A stretch of DNA of 64,000 nucleotides from Abelmoschus esculentus (Eukaryota; Streptophyta; Magnoliopsida; Malvales; Malvaceae), in contig JAUCBN010000037.1 in assembly GCA_035048815.1 (NCBI GenBank), positions 11,312,001-11,376,000 of the forward strand, given 5' to 3'. A program made the translations under genes and the position numbers. This document shows, piece after piece, positions 46,590-60,160 of the stretch (position 1 is its first letter; each line of letters opens with the position of its first letter). The notes below the pieces were generated by a model, which saw only the letters and a program-made list of their open reading frames with translations, did no database searches and had not been told where the DNA came from.

Positions 46590-49500
46590 ATACCCGTTCG
46601 AATTTTAACAAAGTAAAAATCTAAAAAATTAGGATTAAGTTTTATAATTACATTCAAAATCCCAAAATTAATTATTTGAACTCATAAAATTTTATTTAAT
46701 ATCTTTTTTCCGTGATTTTGATGATTTTAAAGCGTGCATGTCTAAATGGTCTTTATAGTGAACCCGTTCGGATTTTAAATGAGTAAAAATATAAAATATT
46801 AGGATTAAGTTGTATAATTAGGTTTAAAATCCTATAATAAACAATTTGAACTCATAAAAATTGATTAGATATCATTTTACGATCGTTTTGTTGGGTTTAA
46901 AGTATGTATGTCTAATTGGGCTTCAAAGAGAACCCGTTCAAAGTTTAACCGAGTAAATATATAAAAATTTAACATTAAGTTTTATAATTAGGTTCAAAAT
47001 CCCAAAATTAACTATTTGAAATCATAATTTTTTATTTAATATTAGTTTACGGTGATTTTGTTGGGTTTAAAGTGTGTACGTCTAAATGGGCTTTATAGTA
47101 AACTCGTTCGAATTTTAAAAAGTAAAAATCTAAAATTCTAGGATTAAGTCGTATAATTTGGTTGAAAATCCTATAATAAACTATTTGAACACATAAAAAC
47201 TGATTTAATATCATTTTATGATCGTTTTGTTGGATATAAAGCATGCACGTCTAATTGGGCTTCATAGAGAACCTGTTCGAATTTTAACTAAGTAAAAATG
47301 TAAAAATTTAAGATTAAGTTTTATAATTAGGTTCAAAGTCCCAAAATTAAATATTTGAATGCATAAAATTTTATTTAATATCATTTTGCGATGATTTTGT
47401 TGGGTTTAAAGCGTGAATGTCTAAATGGGCTTTATAGTGAACTCGTTCGAATTTTAAACGAGTAAAAATCTAAAATTTTAGGATTAAATTGTATAATTAG
47501 GTTCAAAATACTATAATAAACTATTTGAACACATAAAATTTGATTTAATATCATTTTGCGGATATTTTGTTGGGTTTATAAAGCATGTATGTCTAAATGG
47601 GCTTTATAGTAAACCCGTTCGAATTTTAACTGTGAAATAATCTAAAAATTTAGGATTAACTTTTATAATTAGGCTAAAAATCCAACAATTAACTAGTTGA
47701 ACTAATAAAATTTTATTTAAATTCATTTTTGGTGATTTTATTGTGTTTAAAGCGTGCATGTCTAAATGGGCTTTATAGTGAACCCGTTCTAATTTTAACA
47801 TAGTAACAAGCTAAATATTTAGGATTAAGTTATATAATTAGGTTCAAAATAATAAACTATTTGAAAACATAAAATTTGATTTAATATCATTTTGTGGTTA
47901 TTTTTTTTGAGTTTATAAAGCGAGCATGTATAAATGGGCTTTATATCTGTTCGAATTTTAACAGAGTAAAAATCTAGAAATTTAGGATTAAGTTTTATAA
48001 TTAGGTTAAAAATCCCAAAATTAACTATTTGAACTCATAAAATTTAATTTAATATCATTTTTTGGTTATTTTGTTATGTTTAACGCATGCATGTCTAATT
48101 GGGCTTCATAGAGAACCCGTTCGAATTTTAACCGAGTAAAAATCTAAAAAGTTTAAATTAAGTTGTATAATTAGGTTCAAAATCCCAAAATTAAATATTT
48201 TAACTCATAAAATTTTATTTAATATCATTTTGTGATCATTTTGTTAGATTTAAAACATGCTTGTCTAATTGGGATTCATAGAGAACCCGTTCTAATTTTA
48301 ACCGAGTAAAAATCTAAAAAATTTAAATTAATTTGTATAATTAGATTCAAAATCTAATAATTAACTATTTGAACTCATACAATTTTATTTTATATCATTT
48401 TACGGTAATTTTGTTGGGTTTAAAACGTGCATGTCTAAATGAGCTTTATAGTGAACCCGTTCGAATTTAAACGATTAAAAATCTAAAATTTTAGGATTAA
48501 GATGTATAATTAGGTACAAAATCCTATAATAAACTATTTGAACTCATAAAAATTGATTTAATATCATTTTGCGATCGTTTTGTTGGGTTAAAAACATGCA
48601 TGTCTAATTGGGCTTCATAGAGAACCCGTTCGAATTTTAACTTAGTAAAAATCTAAAAATTTTAGATTAAGTTGTATAATTAGATTCAAAATCCAACAAT
48701 TAACTATTTGAACTCTTACAATTTTATTTAATATCATTTTCCGGTGATTTTGTTGGGTTTAAAGCGTACATGTCTAAATGGGCTTTATAGTGAACCCGTT
48801 AGAATTTTAAACGAGTAAAAATAAAAAATTTAAGGATTAAGTTAAATAATTAGGTTCAAGATCCTATAATAAACTATTTGAACTCATAAAAATTGATTTA
48901 ATATCATTTTACTATTGTTTGGTTTGATTTAAAGCATGCATGTCTAGTTGGGCTTCATAGAGAAAACATTCAAATTTTAACCGAGTAAAAATCTAAAAAT
49001 TTAAGATTAAGTTTTATAATTATATTAAAAATCCCACAATTAACTATTTGAACTCATAAAATTTTATTTAATTTCAGTTTGCGGTGGTTTTGTTGGGTTT
49101 AAAGCGTGCATGTTTAAATGGTGTTTGTAGTGAACCCGTTCGAATTTTAAACGAGTAAAAATATAAAATTTTAGGATTAAGTTGTATAATTAGGTTCAAA
49201 ATCCCATAATTAACTATTTGAACTCATAAAATTGATTTAATATCATTTTTTCATCGTTTTGTTAGGTTTAAAGCATATATGTCTAATGGGCTTTATAATG
49301 AACCTATTTGAATTTTAACCATGTGAAAAGCTAAAAATTTAATATTAAGTTGTATAATTATGTTCAAAAGCCCATAATTAACTATTTAAATTCTTAATAT
49401 TTAACTTAATATAATTTTGCGGTTATTTAGTTGAGTTTAAAGCGTGCATGTCTAAATGGGCTTTATAGTGAACCCGTTCGAATTTTAACCGTGTGAAAAG

Positions 49501-50496
49501 CTAAAAATTTAATATTAAGTTGTATAATTATTTTCAAAAGCCCATAATTAACTATTTGAATTTGTAATATTTAATTTAATATCATTTTGCGGTTATTTTG
49601 TTGGGTTTAAAGCGTGCGTGTCTAAGTGGGATTTATAGCAAACTCGTTCGAATTTTAACCGTGTAAAAAGCTAAAAATTTTATACTAAGTTGTATAATTA
49701 GATTCAAAAGACCATAATTAACTAATGTAACTCATACAATTTTATTTAATATTATTTTGCGGTTATTTTGTTGGGATTAAACGCGCATGTCTAAATGGAC
49801 TTTATACTGAATTCGTTCGAATTTTAACAGTGTAAAAATAAAAAAAATAGGATTAACTTATATAATTAGGTTTAAATTCCCATAATTAACTATTTGAACT
49901 CATAAAATTTGACTTAATATCATTTTTTCATCGTTTTGTTGGGTTTATAGCATGTATGTCTAATGGGTTTATAGTGAACCCATTCAAATTTTAACCGGAT
50001 AAAAATATAAAAATTTAGGATTAAGTTGTATAATTAGGTTCAAAATCCCATAATTAATTATTTGAATTCATAAAAATTGATTTAATATCATTTTGCCATC
50101 TTTTTGTTGGGTTTAAAGCGTGTATGTCTAATGCGCTTTATAGTGAACCTGTTCGAATTTTATCCGAGTGAAAAGCTAAAAATTTACGAATAAGTTGTAC
50201 ATTTTTGTTCAAAACCCCAAAATTATATATTTGAATTGTAATATTTGATTTAATATAATTTTGCGGTTATTTTATTGGGTTTAAAGCCTGCATGTCTAAA
50301 TGAGTTTTATAATAACTTGTTCGAATTTTAAATGAGTAAAATCTAAAATTTTGGATTAAGTTGTATAATTAGGTTCAAAATCTCACAATTCAATATTTGA
50401 ACTCATAAAATTTTATTTAATATCATTTTGCGGTGATTTTGTTGGGTTTAAAGCGTGCATGTCTAAATGGGCTTTATAATTAATTAACCCGTTCGA
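46590..50496 (-). repeat. Satellite array in inverted orientation
   Basis: The reverse complement of the 170-bp monomer: CCCGTTCG recurs at 46593, 46763 and onward every 170 bp. In places two variants alternate (GGCTTTATAGTGAACCCG and GGCTTCATAGAGAACCCG), giving a dimer of about 340 bp near 46750-47450 and 48100-48950. There are no genes; occasional open frames are chance. Confidence 0.93.
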
Positions 50497-52907
50497 TATT
50501 TTTTTTTGACGAAAAAATGGTCTCATTAAAAAAACCCTAACACTTCGAACCCAAAGGAGAGTTAGAAGACCCTATGAGGAAAACAGTACCCCTAGAATTT
50601 ATTGATTAGGAGAGTTAAATTTCTCGGTGTTTACAAAAGCCCTTATAAAATCGGGCATATCATAATCAAAGTATACATAAGGTGCGCATTGCCCTAGAAG
50701 CAAGAGTATGGGCTACATTATTGGCCCCTCTAGGTAAATATGATATCCTACAATTAACTAAACTCTCCAAGGTGGTACGAATCGTGGACACCAAAAAGCT
50801 GTAAAGTTGAGAGATCTAGTCCACCCTGGTTGACTTTATTCGCAATGGAGGTTGAATCTATCTCAAAGGTAATATTCGTCCAGCCTTTCTGAGATGCAAG
50901 TTGAAGTCCAGCAAGGATTGCTTGTGCTTTAGTTGAAGAAGCATCAGGACATCCAACAAGGGGAAGAGAAATACCTCCCATAACAACACCATCCGTGTTA
51001 CGTGCTACTACACCAATTGCAGCACTTCCAGAAATTGGATCAAAATCCTCGTCCGTGTTTATTTTAATAGAACCAGGGCCTGGTTTTTGCTAAGTTTTGT
51101 TAACCACGGTGGCTGAAGATGGGAATTGTGAATCCAATAATTTCTTCTGTTCCAAATATTTCAGAGGATCATTAGAAAAAGAGCAAAGTTCTGGTTGTTA
51201 AGTTTAGTCGCTGCAGTTTCCAGTCAATGGAGTGTCGATGTAAAAGTACCTGATCGAATAAATCAAGGAAGCCTTCTAATTGAATAGTTTCACGGGCACC
51301 AGGATAGTCACGCAAAACGTGTATCGAGGTTTCAATCGTAGCTGCAAAAATTGGACATATACCATTACCTAGATTTGAATTTAATAACTTGGATCCCGTA
51401 GGAAGGGCATCATGTCCTAGTCGCCATCCAAATGTTCTGATCTTTGGTAAAGCTGGTAGCTTAGATATAGTTTTCCAAATACGTGTGGGTCTATTTAAAG
51501 TTCCTTGTGGTTTTTTTTAGGAATAAGTAGCCCGATCTGACTGAATAAAGTCCACAATCGTTATGCATCCATGTGATCGTATCTCTATGATCATTATAGT
51601 AATGTTTAAAATAGGGTTGGTATCCTCTCTATCAAAAAAATGAACGTATTTTAGGCTCATCCCATTGTGGTTGTCCATGAATCATAAAATCTCGGGCTCG
51701 TTTTGGAAGTTCATTGGAAATTTCATATTCTCTAAAAAATTGAATCGGAGAGGAACCTCACCATAGATCATGAAAAATGTTAATCTTGCTATTGATTCTT
51801 GGCCTTGTAATAAAACTAAGAAGAAGTTTTTTCATAGCCGTACAGAGTCCTTTCCAAGAAAAAGAGGATTGTTTAGTGGAAGGTTACGTCGAGGACGTTG
51901 CCTGATGGGTAGTATTTAGCCTGATAAACCCGACCAAGGAGGTTAGATGGTTCATAGAGTAGTCTCCCAATTTGTTTTTCCTAATAGAGCAATATTAAAG
52001 TTGTGGAGATCGCGGAAGCCCATGCCCCCTACTAATTTTGGTTGACATACAACTTCCCAAGGAAGCATGTGTCAACCTTTTTTGTTATCTTTTCCAGTCC
52101 ACCAATATCGGCGAATAGAAGCGGTCATATCATCGATAATGTTATGTGGAAGAAGATAGCAAGACATGACATATTGCGAAAGAGATTGAATAACAGATTT
52201 TATGAATATTTCTCTACCACTAAAAGATAATAGATGTTTATCCCATTTGGAGAGACTCGCATTAACTTTATCTCTAGTAAAACCTAATGAAGCTGTTATG
52301 TTTTTTCTAATCAGTAGTGGGACACCTAGATAAATACCAGGGTCATTAACCTCTTGGACATGGAGAATATTGTTAACATTTGATCTCTATGAGAGAGGGG
52401 TTTTTGGGGAAAAGTAGATTGTCGATTTTTCAAAGTTAATCGCTTGACCAGAAGAGGTAGCATATTGGTGTAGTGCATTTTTGAGGTGATTAGCTTCAGT
52501 AGTATTGTTTTTTATGAAGACCAAACAATCGTCAGCAAAAAGAAGGTGGTTTATTTTTGGGCCGTGCCGACTAACACTAAGTCCAGGGAGGTTACCGTTA
52601 GCATGTTCAGCATTCAGTATAGCTGTTAAACCTTGGGTGCAAAAGAGGAAGAGAAATAGAGAAAGTGGGTCTCCTTGTCGGAGGCCTCGTTGTGGTATAA
52701 AAGAATAAGATAAAGAGTCATTTACACGGACTTGGTATAAAACGGTAGTGACGCATTTCATTATAGTAGAAATCTATGTGTTATTGAAACCCGTACGTTG
52801 CATAATTTGATGTAAGAATGTCCATTCAACTCGATCGAAGGCTTTTTTCATGTTTAGCTTCAAAATTGCACCTTTAGATAAATGAGAGTCTCCCGTGTTG
52901 AGAGTGT
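50497..52907 (-). mobile_element. 5'-truncated L1-like LINE
   Basis: It interrupts the satellite and ends, on the minus strand, in an A-rich tail at about 50497-50510. The duplicated target ACCCGTTCGA / ACCCATTCGA lies at 50487-50496 and 52908-52917 (one difference). The 2.4-kb body holds the reverse transcriptase end and a terminal RNase H-like domain. ORF1 and the endonuclease are missing, as expected after incomplete reverse transcription. Confidence 0.88.
50754..52870 (-). pseudogene. LINE ORF2 fragment: reverse transcriptase and RNase H-like domain
   Basis: At 52761-52387 the RT shows a GLRQGDPLSLFLF motif and the catalytic FADDC, then a stop. Further frames to about 51650 resemble the RT C-terminal part (GVPLL, a KWDKHLLSFSGREI segment, an RRYWWTG segment). 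At 50981-50754 is an RNase H-like segment (SSTKAQAILAGLQLA; IDSTSIANKVN), typical of plant L1 elements and related reverse transcriptases. Several stops and frameshifts are present, so it is not functional. Confidence 0.87.
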
Positions 52908-53512
52908 ACCCATTCGAATTTTAAACGAGTAAAAATCTAAAATTTTAGGATTAAGTTGTATAGTTAGGTTCAAAATCCTATATTAAACTATTGGAACTCA
53001 TAAAATTTTATTTAATATCATTTTGCGGTTATTTTTTTAGGCTTATAAAGCGTGTATGTCTAAATGGGCTTTATAGTAAACCCGTTCGAATTTTAACCGA
53101 GTAAAAATCTAATAAATTTAGGATTAAGTTTTATAATTAGGTTCAAAATCCCACAATTAACTATTTGAAATCATAAAATTTTATTTAATATATTTTTTGT
53201 GGTGATTTTGTTGGGTTTAAACCGTGCATATTTAAATGGGCTTTGTAGTGAACCCGTTTGAATTTTAAACAAGTAAAAATCTAAAATTTTAGGATTAACT
53301 TGTATAATTAGGTTCAAAATCTCATAATTAACTATTTTAACTAATAAATATTGATTTACTATCATTTTTTCATCATTTTTTTGGTTTTAAAGCGTGCATG
53401 TCTAATGGGCTTTATAGTTAACCCGTTCATTTTAGCCGGGTAAAGAGCTAAAAATTTTAGATTAAGTTTTATAATTAGATTCAAAAGCCCATAATTAAAT
53501 GATTTTGCGTAT
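52908..53512 (-). repeat. Satellite array in inverted orientation (after LINE)
   Basis: About three and a half monomers continue from the other side of the LINE. The array ends near 53512, where an unrelated tandem repeat follows almost directly. Confidence 0.9.
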
Positions 53513-53524
53513 TTTATTTAATAT

Positions 53525-54125
53525 GGTACCTACCATTTTTATTACGTTTTAGGTAATAAACTATTTACAACTTATAATACTTTATGTACCTACTAAAATC
53601 CTCATCGTTCTTTTAATAAATTAAGTTCTCTTTTAGGAAAATATGTATGTACATAAATGCTTACCCTAAGTTGAGCTCTTTTGATTTTGGGTAAGATCTT
53701 GTAATAAATACGGTTCCTACCGTTTTTATTATGTTTTAGGTAATAAACTATGTACAACTTGTAATAATTTTTGTACCTACTAAAATTCTCACTGTTCTTA
53801 TAATAAATTAGGTTTTCTTGTAGGAAAATATGTATGTACATAAATGCTTACCCTAAGTCGATCTCTTTCGGGTTTGGGTGAAATCTTGTAATAAATACGG
53901 TACCTATTGTTTTTATTACGTTTTGAGTAATAAACTATGTACAATGTGTAATAATTTATGTACCTACTAAAAATCTTATCATTTTTGTAATAAATAAGGT
54001 TTATTGTAGTAAAATAGGTATGTACATAAATCTTTATATCGTAATATTTTATGTATATACCATTTTTATTACAATTATTGTAATTATTTATGTACAAACC
54101 TGGTAAGAAAATATGTACAAACCGA
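53525..54125. repeat. 187-bp tandem repeat, about 3.2 copies
   Basis: The marker GGTACCTACC or its variants lies at 53525, 53712 and 53899, two steps of 187 bp. A partial decayed unit follows near 54054. Each unit includes TTTTTATTACGTTTTAGGTAA, a TGTACCTACTAAAA box, TATGTATGTACATAAATGCT and CCCTAAGT. The units differ by scattered changes. It is unrelated to the 170-bp satellite by eye. Confidence 0.85.
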
Positions 54126-54309
54126 CTACATGCTGAATAGATAAGCCTCATATTAGCCTTATTTTAGTGGTTTCACGGTAGAATCACCCATAAGTAATGG
54201 ATTAAGCATATATTTTCCCTTTTTATTCGTAAGGTTATAAAAAAGTTTTTCAATTGTTTGATCATAGAGAATTTAAACTTGACTAATTTAATATTTAGGG
54301 GGAGCATCC

Positions 54310-54312
<3 letters not shown>

Positions 54313-54374
<62 letters not shown>
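54313..54374. repeat. (TA)n microsatellite
   Basis: 62 bp of uninterrupted TA units. Confidence 0.97.
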
Positions 54375-54378
<4 letters not shown>

Positions 54379-57300
54379 TTTAGTCATCCTACCTACACTT
54401 TTCGAAAAAAAAAAAGACTTTCAGAATATTATCACACTCAAGAAAGAATCTACTTCAAAGGCAAGGTTGGAGGGAGGATTAGGCTTTGCTGGTGGACATT
54501 GGAGGACACACTTATTGGATAGGGTTGGGCCATGGCTCACTCTGAACTTTTTAAAATTTATAAATTTGTTTTTAATTTTTTAAAGTTTTATGAGTTAATC
54601 TTTAAATTTTTTAAAATTTATGAGTTATGCTCACCTTAAAATTTTAAAATTTTATGTATGCTTACCCTCAAATATTTTTATGGATCCACCACTATTGATG
54701 GGCACCACTATTCTTCATGTCAAGACGTTTTGCTTGTTTTTGAAACTAATCAAAAAATTTAACGAAAACTAGGTATACATTCAAGAGAGAGAAAGATTAG
54801 TTCATGTCTGAGTTAAAGGGATGGATGACTTAAAATATCTTATTCTGGTAATAGTTTTCTAACATCTATTGTTACTATAACTTAGTTGTTGGGTATCGAA
54901 TCCATAAAAAAATAAATAGAACTTTACTTCTTTAAATTTTTGTAAATGTGAAGAGTGATCCAGGGTATAAGTTTCTTAACTAAGCTAATGCAAGAAAAGT
55001 AAATAAGAGAGTTTTAAATGTTTGTTTTGAAGAAAAGAGAGAAAGTAATAAAAAACATTAAGGTTGTTCAAATGATTTTGTAATGTCTTAGTTGTTATTG
55101 TTTGCGGTGTTTTAATTCAAGTTATTAAAACACAATTTTTAAAATATAACTTGTATAATTTTTTTAAGTAGTTCCATTTTCAAATTAGATGATTGTCCTT
55201 AAATAACCTAAAAATTCTATTTTTTATTAAAATTTAATAATTTAATACTATTTTAAAAATACGATAACCGTGACACGATTGAAAATACGATAATCGTGAT
55301 GCAATGCAACCAAAAACGAGATTTAAATTTCTGTTTTGGGTTTTATTGCGATGAGAAATTTGATAACTGAACTTAGTTGTGCAATTGACTTTCAAACTGA
55401 AATCCAATGAGTTACATACTACTTCGATACTTAATTACGGATATAGCCTCATCTTTCACCACGGAGTAAGAGGCTTTTTTTTCCGGGATTTTCTTATTTT
55501 AATTTTATCATATTAGCCCACATACTAATATTATACTTGTATTGTATATACATAACTAACAAAACGTACATGTACCATATCTATTAGGAAAGGATATCAG
55601 TTTAAAATTAAATATCTAAAAATATTTTTAACAGTAATAAAACACCTAAAAGATAGGAAAAAAATGATTTTTATTTTAAAAATTTTAAAATGGTGAGTTC
55701 AAGCAATTATTTAGAAAAATGATCAAAATCTACGATAAAAACATAAGTTATCACCAGTTATAGTTTTTTTTTTTTTAAGAATATCACCAGTTATAGTTGA
55801 ATTCCATGGGTGGGGCGGGAGTCGACTTTGGGTGATTTTCTTCTCTTTTTTTTTTCATTTTAGGACTAAAATGTAAAAGATTAAAATGAGAGGGAGAAAT
55901 TGAAAAGGTAAAAAAAAACAAATTTATTGTAATTGTGTAATTATATTACATTCAAAAACTTTAATCTTATTGGATTTTGGAATTTTTCATTTTACCCATG
56001 TGAGAAAATTATATGGACTAGTTTAAAGGAACTTAAATTTCAGGTACTAAAATATTTTTTTAAATACTATAATACACAAATTTGATGTCTATGAACAATG
56101 TTTTTTACCATTTTACAAATTTGAAAAATAAAAGTTGATTCCCCCTAATTTAACCTAGAAATTTCTCCACTATATTTATTTAGGTAAATTATTATAATGA
56201 TGACTTTTGTTTTATAAGTGTTCATTTTTTTCTCACAATATTTTAAATATTAATATTTTGGTCATTTTCTTTAGAATTTTATAATGTTTTTGTCACTAAG
56301 ATATTAAAATATTGTTAGTTTGATGTTGTATCATGTTATATTATTATATTTTAGTCTTAAAATGAAAAAAATTGACTAAAAGTTATCAGCAACTACCGAC
56401 CCTTCCCATAATTAGTGACGATTCTATTTTTACTATTAATTTTGATCATTTCTTTAGATAATTGTTTGAATGTATTATTTTAAAAAATAAAAACGACCTT
56501 TCCCCTTAGTCCAATCTAAAAATTCCTACCAATAAATTTATATGGGTAGACTATTATATTGATCACCTTTATTTCATAAATGTTTTTTTACTGTATTTTA
56601 AAAAGTAACATTTTGGTACTTTTGTTATAATTTGATAACATTTTGGTCAATGAAAAAATGTTGTTAGTTTATGACGTGACATATTAGTAAAAATGCTTAT
56701 TTTTTTAATCTAACCTTTGAAATAAAATCTTATTTTATTTTTAAACTTTATAAAACTTCAGTTTAACAAAAAAAAACAAGCTGTTAGTGTTTGAAATTTT
56801 CTAAAAATATACCCCAAATTTCTTTTAAAAAATCATTCTAGTTATTTTTTCTTAATTCTTTTGTTCCTAAACTCTTACATACCAAGAATCAAAGCTAAAG
56901 TAAATTTTATTTCGTCAAATGATATTTTAAAACCTATATCATAATTAAAACCTTACAATAAAGTTTAATGTTAAAGATGACATTAATTATCGAAAATAAT
57001 AATGAAAATATCATTTTTATGGTTTAAATAACATAAAAAAGGTTTTAAAAAATCATTTTATTATCTTAGAAACAAGTTTCCTCGAATCAAAATGGTGAAG
57101 CAAGGAACATCCTTTATTGGAGAAAATGAGAATCAATAGCTTGGGGTCTTCTTGGGTGTTTTTAATAGTATTTTTTGAATAAAATAAATATTTTGTTCGT
57201 TCATGTTTGGAACACAAGATATAAATGAGAAAAATGAAAGGATCTTAGAGATAAATAATAGATAATTGGAGATAAATCACCGAAGAATAAAATATAAAAA

Positions 57301-57980
57301 TATTAATAAATGAATATATAAATTATTTTTGAAAAGTAATTTCAGAAGTACTTTTGAGAAAATATATAATTTTTAAACTAAAAAAATAATTTATATTAAA
57401 TATAATTATATATTTATAAAAATTAAATTACTCCATAATAAAACATAGTAAATGAAGGTTAAAATTGTAATCTGACTCCTAAAAGCACTTTTTCAATTAT
57501 GAAAGCTATAGATTTTAGCTTTTGCGTTTGGGTTGAAAAAACACTTTTCAAATATAGTTTTTTCTCCAAAAGTTAATTGTTTAACATTGCTTCTGTGTTC
57601 TAAACCAGCTTTTGGCCCAAAAGATGGTTTAGAATGCAATGCTAAACACAACCTAAGTCAAAATAATCCATGTATAGATAAAATTGTTAGTCAACTAATG
57701 ATAAACAACTTGACATGACTTGATAAAATGACATGTCGATAGAAATATAATTTTTATATTTTATATAATTTATAAAATTATATTTTGATTGATGTGATAT
57801 TCTTTTAAGTCAACACTTTTCTCTATATGACAGTGTCATTTTAGTAGAGTGATTCTAAAAACCGGCCCCCTAAATAACGACTAAAAGACGACTAATTATA
57901 ATATGTCGTTGGATGATCCTAAATCAATCTTGATCGTTCGATTAAAAAAAGAAAAATAAAGTTAACTTTTTTTTTCCGGT
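54375..57980. other. AT-rich intergenic DNA
   Basis: There is no supported gene. A diverged duplication is visible (about 56134-56400 and 56500-56700: CCCCCTAA...CCTAGAAATT and CCCCTTAG...TCTAAAAATT with similar sequel). The stretch at 57420-57660 has the look of a decayed hAT-type MITE (GCTTTTGCGTTTGGG, a CTAAACACAACC end), but no clear target duplication was found. Confidence 0.4.
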
Positions 57981-60160
57981 TATCAACACTTAAAACAAAA
58001 GTAACCTTCTCTCCTTCCTCCCGATAATGTCCTTTTCTTCGAAACCCTCATTCTCCAATTTCTGTAAACCTAATCTAACGGTGAGTAGGAGAATCCCAAT
58101 ATCTTGCTTTAACTTAAAACGAGAATTCCGACAGTGAAATGAAATTCGATTTTGAGGTAAGTTTTATCTCCTTAATTTTTTGTTCAAAATCTTAGAGTAG
58201 TTGTTTATTTTGGGGGGTTTAGGTTTCGATAATGATTTATTTTTTTAGGTTTATATTTTGTAATGGTTGGTTTTTGTTTTTTATTTTAGAGTTTTATTCT
58301 TGTTTTGTTGAATCCAAAACGTGGTAGGAGAAATCATGGGCAATTATAATTTGATAATGGTAGAAAAAATGTACATTTTTATAATGATTTTAAATTTGAA
58401 ACCGAATTTGATAAAGAAGATGATTTTATTTTATGTTCGTAGCTTTATATTTTCGATTCTAAATTATTCTATATGTTTAGTTTCTTTACTGGTTGATTGT
58501 AAGAAACCTATTTCACTATTTAAATCACTTCAGACCCCAGCAACATATTTCATTCTCTTCGTCTTATGTTTTCTCCTTGGTTATATGTGGAAGTTATTAT
58601 ATGCTTTAACTATCTGAAATATTGGTTTCTGATTCTTGAATAGAATAAATTTTAACTATTTTAAATATGGTCTCCTAGTTCCTGAATAGAATAAATTTTG
58701 TCTTAACGATTATGATGTTCAATTATTTTCTTATCGTTGAAGCAAACATTGAATTTTGCGGTATATAATGTGTTCCTTAACTTTTTCACAAATAATTCTC
58801 TTAAACATTTTCTTCCATTTTTGTAATTGTTTAAATATAGTTTTTATAGTCTTATTATCTCTCTGGTAGTACTTTTCTAATATTATTTATTTATTTATTT
58901 GTATGTATTTTGCTGAAGAGAAGACTGCAAAGATTTAAAAATTTTCTCATTTTTTCAAGACACTCAGTTCTAGATACAAATCAAAATGACACTATATATA
59001 CTACCCCTTGTGTTCTAATCTATATACGAATGTAGTTGTAATTAGATTTTTATGTGGATAGTATCAACTTACTGAAATATGTTATCAAGATTTGCTAGAT
59101 GCTTATAGCTTTATCATTACTCTATGATTCAGAAGTATATCATCTTTTCCAAAACAGAAAAAGAGAATGATGTTATTGAACTCTGATATATATCTCATCT
59201 ATGATTTTATGTTTTTAAAAATTGTGATTGTGATTCAACAATGTATTATCTTGATAGAGGTTTTAAAATGGTTGAATGAACTTTGACTTGTCCTTTATTT
59301 CTCAGTTGGGTTTTACCAAAAAGCAAGAGGAAAAACATTTTCAAAGTGTCATTGGGTTAGAGGTACATACATTTTCTTTACTTTTTAATTTTGAAGCTTC
59401 TGTTATTATGTATTTGCTAAATGTTTTTAACATTGTAAGTAACGAATCTTTTAATTGTTTTGGTGTGTTACTTGCATATTTTAGATTACAACATTGAAGT
59501 GAATATATATTATATTTATTAGTGGTTCAATCATAACAAAACCGAAATTTTATATAACTCTCTGATTAGATATTAATTAAATTTATATATAAATAGATAA
59601 TTGCTAAGGTATAATTTAGGATAATAACATATGAAGTTCACTATATATTATAGTTCACTATATTATACATACTTTGGTATAGTATAGTTCACTATACATT
59701 AAGCATCTTGTTTTTTATATAAGATGTGTATTAAATGGTCAAGTAGATCTTTCTATTATCTCATGAAGTTTCTGTCCATTGTTAATTTTAGGTAAGGTGT
59801 TTGAGACATCAGATCATTTTTTTTAAGAAAACTTTGACATGGAAAAAAATCTAAATGTATTGTTATCCGAGTTTGAGAGTCTGCTTTCAAACTAATGTAA
59901 GAATCCCACTTACAAATTGATATGATATATGTTGCATTACATTTATGATCTCAAAACAAATTAATATGGTTTCTTTTAAAAGGTTGATGCGCAGATGGAC
60001 TTTAAAAGCATTCTGAAACTTATTTGTCATGGGAGATATTGATGTATTATGATCAATTTTAGAAATATTAATGGTTCATTTTGCTATTTTCTTAACTGTT
60101 TTGATTTTTCATATTTTCTTCCTAAGGGATTCAACAATCGTTAATATCATTCCTCACCGA
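57981..60160 (+). other. AT-rich DNA with possible short exons
   Basis: A CT-rich leader near 58005 precedes an ATG at 58027 that opens 18 codons (MSFSSKPSFSNFCKPNLT) up to a GTGAGT donor-like site. A second ATG near 58140 opens MKFDFE up to GTAAGT. At about 59303-59360 a possible exon between CTCAG and GTACAT ends SVIGLE. Nothing longer is recognisable. These may be scraps of a gene or chance; no product is assigned. Confidence 0.25.

Noticed and set aside
53602..54151. Repeated peptide-like frames (VSIYVHTYF) in the 187-bp repeat
   Set aside because: They follow from the tandem repeat itself, differ in frame between units and have no start context.
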